A DNA stretch of 64,000 nucleotides, taken from Ignelater luminosus (lineage: Eukaryota; Arthropoda; Insecta; Coleoptera; Elateridae). How positions within the stretch are numbered: the stretch's first letter is position 1; every line of letters starts with the position of its first letter. A program made the translations under genes and the position numbers. Where the stretch lies: NCBI GenBank assembly GCA_011009095.1, contig VTPC01090607.1, forward strand, positions 82,217 through 146,216, written 5' to 3'. The notes beneath the pieces were generated by a model. That model was not told the DNA's origin and ran no database searches. It saw nothing but the letters and a program-made list of their open reading frames with translations. Below, in pieces: positions 57,057-64,000 of the stretch.

Positions 57057-58579
57057 ACTTTTGTCTACTTAATTCGGGTTGCGGTTACTTGCATGTCTAC
57101 GAGGAGTTTACTTTTGACTCCCGTCATGTCATTCCATGCTCTGGTAATAATACACCAGGGATGTTTTGATTGGTTTTAGATATACTTAAATAAGCTAAAG
57201 ATCTGCGAATTTACATTTTACAGTTAAGTACTTCATATTAGTGGAACGAAGAAGTAGGAGAAATAAATAATCAAACCTTAGATTCGATGTTTTGTCTCTT
57301 CGAGAACGTCCACATCTGCTACCTATGAAAAACTCTTTTTGACCTCAATTTGGCCCTTGGAAACCACATTTTGATTTCCATTCACTTTTATAAACTGAAG
57401 ATCTAAACCTTTTAACCGCCTTTGCCATAGACGGTCAATTGGCTTTAGAAGCAAACAGACCAAAAATTATTAATAGTCGCAAAAGGTGGCGAGAAAAGAT
57501 GGGCATCAAATTGAAGTGAGCACGGTTGCTACATATGTTACACACGTTCCTACCAATTTATTTTTTTTGCAGTTTGTGATGTCAATATTACTGCTTAGGT
57601 ATGTAATTTCTAACCCAATTTACCTTTTTTTTCGTAATCTCTAATCGTCTGGCATTTTTCTAAATACAATCTGTTCTTACTGACATAAGTAAGCATTTTA
57701 TTTGCAAGGATTGTAAATATCGTTTCTGCTAATTCATTATTGTGTTCTACGTCATGCTGTAATAAAAATGATTTTATTGAATACTAGCTTATTTATGTAG
57801 AAAATGTCCTACAGAGATAATAGCTGCGTTCGGTTCTACAGATCAGAGCACCCTTAAAGTAGCGCGCATGGAGTATAGTCGAGTGGAAGCAAAGTCTGAT
57901 TATTTTGCGAAGCTCTACAAGCACAAAATTAGCTGGGTTGACCGCATAAAGTATAATGGGCAATTAAAACATGATGTGGGCTAGGTAGGAATCTTTAAAA
58001 AAACCCACGCCGGCCTGAATTACCCACAGATGATACAGGGCGATGTCTGAAAGTACTTTTGCAAGTAAACTAGTCTTTGGCTGTATATAATAAATCTTAA
58101 CCTTCAAACGCAGCTAATGCGACATAGATGATACAAAAGCAAAAATTGACAGTTATGTTATTTCAGCCAAAAACAGCTTAAGTAAAATTGACATAGAAAC
58201 TCCTGTTATTACACAGTGAAAGAAAACACAGAAAATACTTAATTGTCTACAAATACATCAGAATTATCGGCGATTCCTTTATCAGTCACGTCCTATGAAT
58301 AAAGATTAGCACTAGTGTTTTTAAATGAGCATTTTAACTGTGTAATATGTAGAATAACAGAGTCCACGACATATATTCTTCAAGACGCAATTATTAACTT
58401 TGCCCCTCTAACCCGTTTGTGAATATTTTCCAAGATCTTGATCTAGCTACTACTCTGCATGAAAAAGTTTAGAAAAGTAGGTTTTTTTTGTAAGAAAGAC
58501 CGTACAAAAAAATTCAACCTGAGTAGCTCATGTTGTTTTCGAGATAATAAAGAAACAATAAATTTTTAGCAAAACTTTA
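57057..58579. other. No gene recognised
   Basis: AT-rich noncoding sequence with a slightly GC-richer patch at 57830-58030. No domain seen in any frame. Confidence 0.35.
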
Positions 58580-58726
58580 ACACCCTGTATCTTGATACCA
58601 AATTTAAAATATAAGTTTGTATGAAACAGTACACCAATTTTTTTATGTTCTGTTATTTTACAAAATTGTACAGATTGAGACTGAAACACCAGTATGTACT
58701 TTATCTCGGAAAACAATACAGGGTGT
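58580..58726. mobile_element. Small TIR element, ACACCCTGTAT family
   Basis: ACACCCTGTAT at 58580-58590 and ATACAGGGTGT at 58716-58726 are perfect inverted ends of a 147-bp segment; flanks TTTA/TTTAA are similar. The same terminus recurs at several other places in the window. Confidence 0.55.
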
Positions 58727-60521
58727 ATTTAACATTTTCCATTTAAATTCTAGGATAGCATCCGTAACCGAAACTATGACGAATGGTGCTAAAATGTTTC
58801 TTCCGTGTTGATTTCTTAAATAGTTAAATGGGCTCAAGGTGACGTCAGAGAATCGCATTTTCTTTAACGATTTCAAAACTAATAAAAATGAATATTAAAG
58901 ATTGCCAAGAAAAATGCGGTAATCTGTCGTCATAAAGCCTGGCTATCGATCTAAAAGAAATTTTTCTGCATTATTTAATCGCCTTGAAATTGTCTGCATA
59001 TGCTACCAAGCTGCCATATAATTTAAGAAAACTAGATACACTCTGTATTTATGTAGATAATAAATACGTCTTCGTTACCCAATTTTGTATTTGATTGGAA
59101 GTATTTATCGTTTATAAAGTGTTATACTTGAAACATCAGAATTCTGTGCAAAGTCAGAAAAAACGTTATGATTTTATTTACAATATTCTGGTCTTATTTC
59201 TCGAAATTCTTAACTTTTGTTTAGTCTTTTGTGTTTCTATAAACATTAAAAGAACAGCCTCAGAATATACTTTTGTTTCCCACAATTCCAATGTTTACTT
59301 TTGAGAATAAAGAAATTCTTAAAAAAGAAAAGCGGAGATTATGTACATTTTCATGTCGACTGTCCCATATAGTAACTAAAATATTAAGTAATCAACCATA
59401 AAATGAATTCTTGCTTACGCAAAAAGTGACATTTTTGCCAACTGAAAGAAACATTATTATTACTTTTTTGATCCCATTAGTTCCATCAATATAGTACGTA
59501 GTGAGTGGTACTACATCTAATAGTTTTGTGGTTAACCATGTTATTATCGTACATAAAATAAGTTGTAAACATATCGATTTGAAAAATCCGTTTTAGATAA
59601 TTTTAGTTTTCCTGGTGACTGGTTTAAAACTGTATTTTATTTTATTATTTACAATGTAAAATAAATAATAATACTATTACTATAGTAAAACTGTAATGAA
59701 CAAAATTTAAATAAATTAGACATGATTACAATATAATAACGTGATTAATATGATTTTCTATTTTGAATATTTAAATTTTCTATGAATTTCAGAATCATTA
59801 AAATTTTAAAATTTGAAAACAAAATGCTAATGACGAATAAGGCGAAATATTTCGTGATTTCAGTAAATCTAGAAGATCCACCACCAAAAAAGTCCTTCAC
59901 GAGATTTCGATTTTCTTCACAACCTCGCAACCTTTGCATCCTGACTTTGTAACTTTTAAACTAATTGCTTTTAGTTCAAGGTTAAGACACTCATTAAATA
60001 CAAAGTATTATTGACTGAATGTTACGAACCTACATGGTTGTCAATTTCCTATGGGGATTTTTTGTTTTTGTTTGAGAAATATCTTCTTATAGACTGAGTT
60101 CAATTTTATAATTTTAGACTTTTTAATTTTGAATAACCGCAACAAACGGAACTGCAGAAATATAACAACAAAACCTAAAATTCAGAATAGTTGCAATCAC
60201 TGTTAAGGTAGCGAGAAGCTTATAACATCCTCTTGTAAAAAATCCTGCCACTGTCCTTATATCTATCCTGTAAGTTTGTCGGTGTTGTTCTGAAACACCC
60301 TGTGTATCAATACTTTCATCTTTAAAAGCATTTTTTAATAACTCCTAAACGTTTTTTTCCCACAAAAGTTTAATATCGGTTCTTTATTATAATTTAACAG
60401 ACACCATCAATTAAGTTTAATTACTACTTTATCAAATATTTAGACAAACAATACATTAACAACATGTTAGATGATAAGTGCAGCATGAATCTGATTTTGT
60501 TTACATAAATACAACTGGCAT
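58727..60521. other. No gene recognised
   Basis: AT-rich noncoding sequence with single ACAC(C/T)CTGT-type termini near 59039 and 60296. Confidence 0.35.
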
Positions 60522-60660
60522 CAGGGCCACCGCGTATAGGTATGCAGGTTGTTCACGGCACAAGGTCGGCTAATCAAAGGGGCGGCTATCAAGGGGACGA
60601 CTAATCATAGGGACGGTTATCCAAGGGACGGCTAATCAAAGAGGCGGCTAATCAAAGCGA
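60522..60660. repeat. hAT-like end followed by a 16-bp tandem array
   Basis: CAGGGCCACCGCG at 60522 resembles a ZMYM-type hAT end. From 60567 to 60660 six units of 15-16 nt follow (CGGCTAATCAAAGGGG, CGGCTATCAAGGGGA, CGACTAATCATAGGGA and so on), about 94 bp in total. No right end was found. Confidence 0.7.
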
Positions 60661-63174
60661 CAGGTGTTGGATAGAACTCCCCCTATGAGTACCCACAGTA
60701 CTTCCAGACAGGGTGGTTTTTAAATTCTCTACAAGGTGACTTGCACATCGGAAGCATTGACAGGAATTGAATAAAGTAAACAGTTAAAGTACACCCTCAA
60801 TTTCTTTATTGCTGTAAAAACTTTTGTTAGGTAACCAAAATTATACAGAAAAATAATTAGGATGAAGTAATATCTATATTAAGTTCTTATTACTCTTTAA
60901 ATACTGCGTAAATAATAATATTTGGGAAACGTTTAATTTAATTTTAGATTTCAATCTTTTTCTATTAAAAGTTGAAATCCGAGAACAACTTTATTAATCA
61001 TGAGAAAAATCACGTTTTTTGTTATGTCTTCGATTACGTAAAGGCAGGTTTTTAATTGTATATGAAAAATCAGGGGCGGACTGACTGTAAATTTTGGCCA
61101 AGGAGAGTTTATTTTATTGAAAACTAAGTGTCATTTTGGCAGATTTGACTTTACGCTTAAAATCCCGAATAAAATGAAAGAAACGGCACCTATTTAGTTT
61201 CACTTGAAGATTGACATTTCAGAATACTGTGCGGATGATGCAAAATAATTTTTTTGTATGTTAGAAGAATCTGGAAAAAGTATACTCGACGGATTACAAC
61301 GTTACAGACAATTTGACGACGGGTGAGGATGATTCGGACAGACAACCGGAAACGTTGGGATCTTTGACAGTTACGGTTTGTAAAAATCTCATAAAATTGC
61401 TATCTGTGCAAAAAAGTATAAAAACTGCTCTAGTCACTGGCAATGAGAACGTAACGAGACTGCAGGTTGGCAGTTCTTTGTGTAGTACTAGCTTACCATT
61501 GAAGTTTCTGTAATCCGAATTGTGCAATGCTGTGCGCTCAATACAAATAATATTGTGAAGAATTGATTTATTGTCGCCAACTTTGCTTAATTTGTTCTGA
61601 CTTATTAGCTGCTAAGACTAAAAGCGACAATACGTCATTAGATTACTTTGTTTAGCATAAATTACAATAGATTCTAAAAGCAGTTATTTTTATCTGATTT
61701 AATTAAATATTGTTGATTATTTTACAACAAAAAATAAAATGATTAGCTATAAGTAATGTTTATTTTTATTATATTTTTATCTTTCGCACTTTACTATTAA
61801 TACAATTATCGTAGTACGCAGGCTCAGCATATTAGTGTACGAGATTCTGACAATGACAATTTCATTAAAGTTAAGACAAACAAAATAAATTATGGACAAA
61901 ATAAATTCGATATGTAATGCTTGATATCTGGGAAAATAAAAAGGGTAGAAGTGAGAGTATCTGCTAAAATGTGCTGTAGATTACATTGCAGACTAAAAAC
62001 CGAAGCCTATTTGACGCTGAGTAAGAGTTGTCTCGGCTGTTTGGGAGAACTAAGATTATATAAATGTCAGTTAGGACATCATAATTGTTTTTCTCGTAGG
62101 AGTTATGCCTTTCTTTCCAATATTTAGAGTTACTACTTTGAGAATAGGATGTTCTATCCTACCTTTATTCAACCTTTGCAAGATTCTGAACTAAGTATAA
62201 CTTGATGTAGACGGATAATAAATAGAAACCATAGAAACTTAATAACCCATCTGATGTGTAAATCAAAGAGGTCGGCACATTGAACAAAACGCAACTTGTT
62301 GTATAGTTTAATATTTTCAACTTGTTACTTTCCAGACAATCACCCCGAATAAATTAATTCCAATTAGTAACGCAAATAAACAATTTTTTATTTTACTATA
62401 CGTTGTACAATAACTTAGATAATGTAGATTAAAATTTCTTGCGGCTTTGATAATGAACTTGGCTCAATAATAATGGAAAATATCATGTCATCGACAACCG
62501 GACGTGATAGTAATTAACTTTTTGCCATTAAGAGTTGATTTCCAAGGAAAGTAAATCACAACAAGCTAAAACTACATATTTTTCTGTTTCCCGTATGTAT
62601 AACAACACGTTTGTATAATAATTTACTACAAAACAAGCACGCAATTTATTATTTTATTTATATCATACTGTAATCGTAAAAAGGCTTTAACGAGAGTTAT
62701 TCAAACACATACCAAAAATCAAAAAAACAGCAATAAGTGTTTTTCTTTTGTTAGAGAGAACTAATTTTTTACAACCTTTTGTGGAAGACAAGCCTCATTA
62801 ATTTTATACATGTGACAAAATGATCATTTATTACTGATTACTATACTTAAACACGCCGAGAAAAAATTTAGAAAATGTAATAAAATTATTGATAAACCTA
62901 ATGTTTAAAGTTTACTCTTTTTATTTGTTCTCATTCAAGAAAAAGTTCCCATTTCAAGGTTAAGAAATAAATTTCTTCTTCTTAACAAATAAGTTAAATT
63001 GTATTGTTTTTTTTTTATTTTAACACGTGCTTATATGTTTTCAAAACCAAACGCATATTTATTCAAGAAATGATAATGAAATGACATCATTAATAGTTTT
63101 AAAAACTCTAAACTTTTAAAATCAAATTAACAATAGGTAGAGGTGATTTGTACTAATTATTTCATAATTTTTAG
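60661..63174. other. No gene recognised
   Basis: AT-rich sequence, probably intronic to the next exon. An unpaired hAT-like end CAGGGGCGGACTGACTG lies at 61072. Confidence 0.35.
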
Positions 63175-63321
63175 AATTTCCGAGCAACAACACGAAGAAA
63201 TTGATCAGATATGTGCCGGATCAGTGGACGATTCTAATATTACAGGAATACTGAATATTTGTGTTCATCAAGTGCCTTTGACAAATCGTATACAAAATGA
63301 AGAACACGCTTTGCAAAAATG
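63175..63321 (+). CDS. Probable internal exon of an unidentified gene
   Basis: 147 nt bounded by acceptor TTCATAATTTTTAG (ends 63174) and donor GTAAGA (63322). Open in one frame: ISEQQHEEIDQICAGSVDDS, NITGILNICVHQVPLTNRIQ, NEEHALQKW. It begins with one base completing a codon and ends after two bases of one. Composition is protein-like in a very AT-rich setting. The pattern GILNICVHQVPL...EEHALQKW faintly recalls the edge strands of a C2 domain, but that is too weak for a call. Neighbouring exons must lie outside the window or be too short to recognise. Confidence 0.55.
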
Positions 63322-64000
63322 GTAAGAGTAAAGTATTACATTTGTTTCACACTATTCATTTTTACTATTTATTACGCGAATTTAAACAAAATGTTTTTGC
63401 AGTCTTATTTCATTATAGTATATCAATATAGAGTATTAGATAGAAAAATATTTAAAATGTGTAATTGACATATTATTTCAAACGTTACAATTAAAACTGT
63501 TTTTAAAAGAGGTATAAGTAAATGACAGATCTCAATAATCCATTGCTGCTTACATTGGAATATGCGTAAAGCTACCTTTACCTTCATGCATATAATATTA
63601 GTCCCAGATTTCTAACTACTTGCCAATTCAAAAGCAAAAATGGAACATAAAACCAGTTCAGCGGCTTTAAAAGTCTATTAAAGCTGTTACCTTGATACAA
63701 GATACAAGTAATTAAACAGAATTTTGTAAAACAACGAATTCACATAAATTTATTGAACGTGAAGCAATAATTTTTTAATTAACGTAAAATCTGCGCTTGG
63801 TTTCTCCACTAGTGCGTATTTAGTTGGAAAGAAAAAAGAAACTATAAAGAGATCTCATATATATCAACATAAAACATTTAAGAATAATTTTTTCACGGTT
63901 ATCACTCATCAGTTGTGTTAGATTTACTCCAAATATATAAACAATGTATACCGGTTTTCAGCAATTAAACTTGTAACTAAACTTATGGAATGATAACAAT
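63322..64000. other. Downstream intron, no gene recognised
   Basis: AT-rich sequence after the donor at 63322; no acceptor with a following coding frame was identified before the window ends. Confidence 0.4.

Noticed and set aside
60567-60660. CRISPR-like array
   Set aside because: Units are contiguous with no unique spacers, and the sequence is animal nuclear DNA.

Overview
This is AT-rich animal nuclear DNA. It has spliced genes with GT-AG introns, poly(A) signals and many degraded cut-and-paste transposons. The transposon mix (mariner, DUF4817-type mariner relatives, piggyBac, several hAT groups, pogo/Tigger, Harbinger, Copia, a Jockey-like LINE, and many copies of an ACACCCTGTATA terminus) together with two insect-like host genes points to an insect, possibly a beetle; the order is inference. 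No tRNA, rRNA, CRISPR array or prokaryotic feature was seen.

Region by region: (1) 1-2960 is the 3' two-thirds of Ate1 (arginyl-tRNA-protein transferase, + strand), including a tandem pair of homologous, phase-0 exons that look mutually exclusive. (2) 4041-6967 holds relics: a Harbinger nuclease N-terminus, a Jockey-like LINE 3' end interrupted by a hAT-type terminus, and a ZMYM-type hAT N-terminus. (3) 8046-25922 is a nine-exon SLC17-type major facilitator gene of about 502 codons. Its introns hold a mariner-type element split by a piggyBac, two copies of a GGAC/GTCC-rich TIR element, a hAT split by a Copia retrotransposon, and an unexplained GC-rich block. (4) 27291-33007 looks like a three-deep nest: pogo/Tigger, containing a hAT, containing a truncated mariner. 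(5) 33791-44203 carries a hAT MITE with tandem AGGCA repeats, two mariner deletion derivatives with the same internal breakpoint, a near-complete 780-bp palindrome with a transposase tail at its centre, and another hAT with an internal hairpin. (6) 50401-51705 is an apparently intact DD41D-spaced mariner-superfamily transposon with identical 31-bp TIRs and an uninterrupted 361-codon transposase. (7) 51708-64000 is mostly AT-rich noncoding sequence with a degraded hAT, a small TIR element, a 16-bp tandem repeat and one probable coding exon (63175-63321) of a gene I cannot name.

The two host genes are unrelated in function: N-terminal arginylation of proteins for degradation, and membrane transport of an organic or inorganic anion. 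What links the window is transposon layering. Four insertions can be ordered from target-site duplications or interrupted coding sequence. I found no convincing new defence or regulatory system. The observations most worth following are the Ate1 exon pair, the intact transposon at 50401, the nests, and the two mariner copies sharing one deletion.
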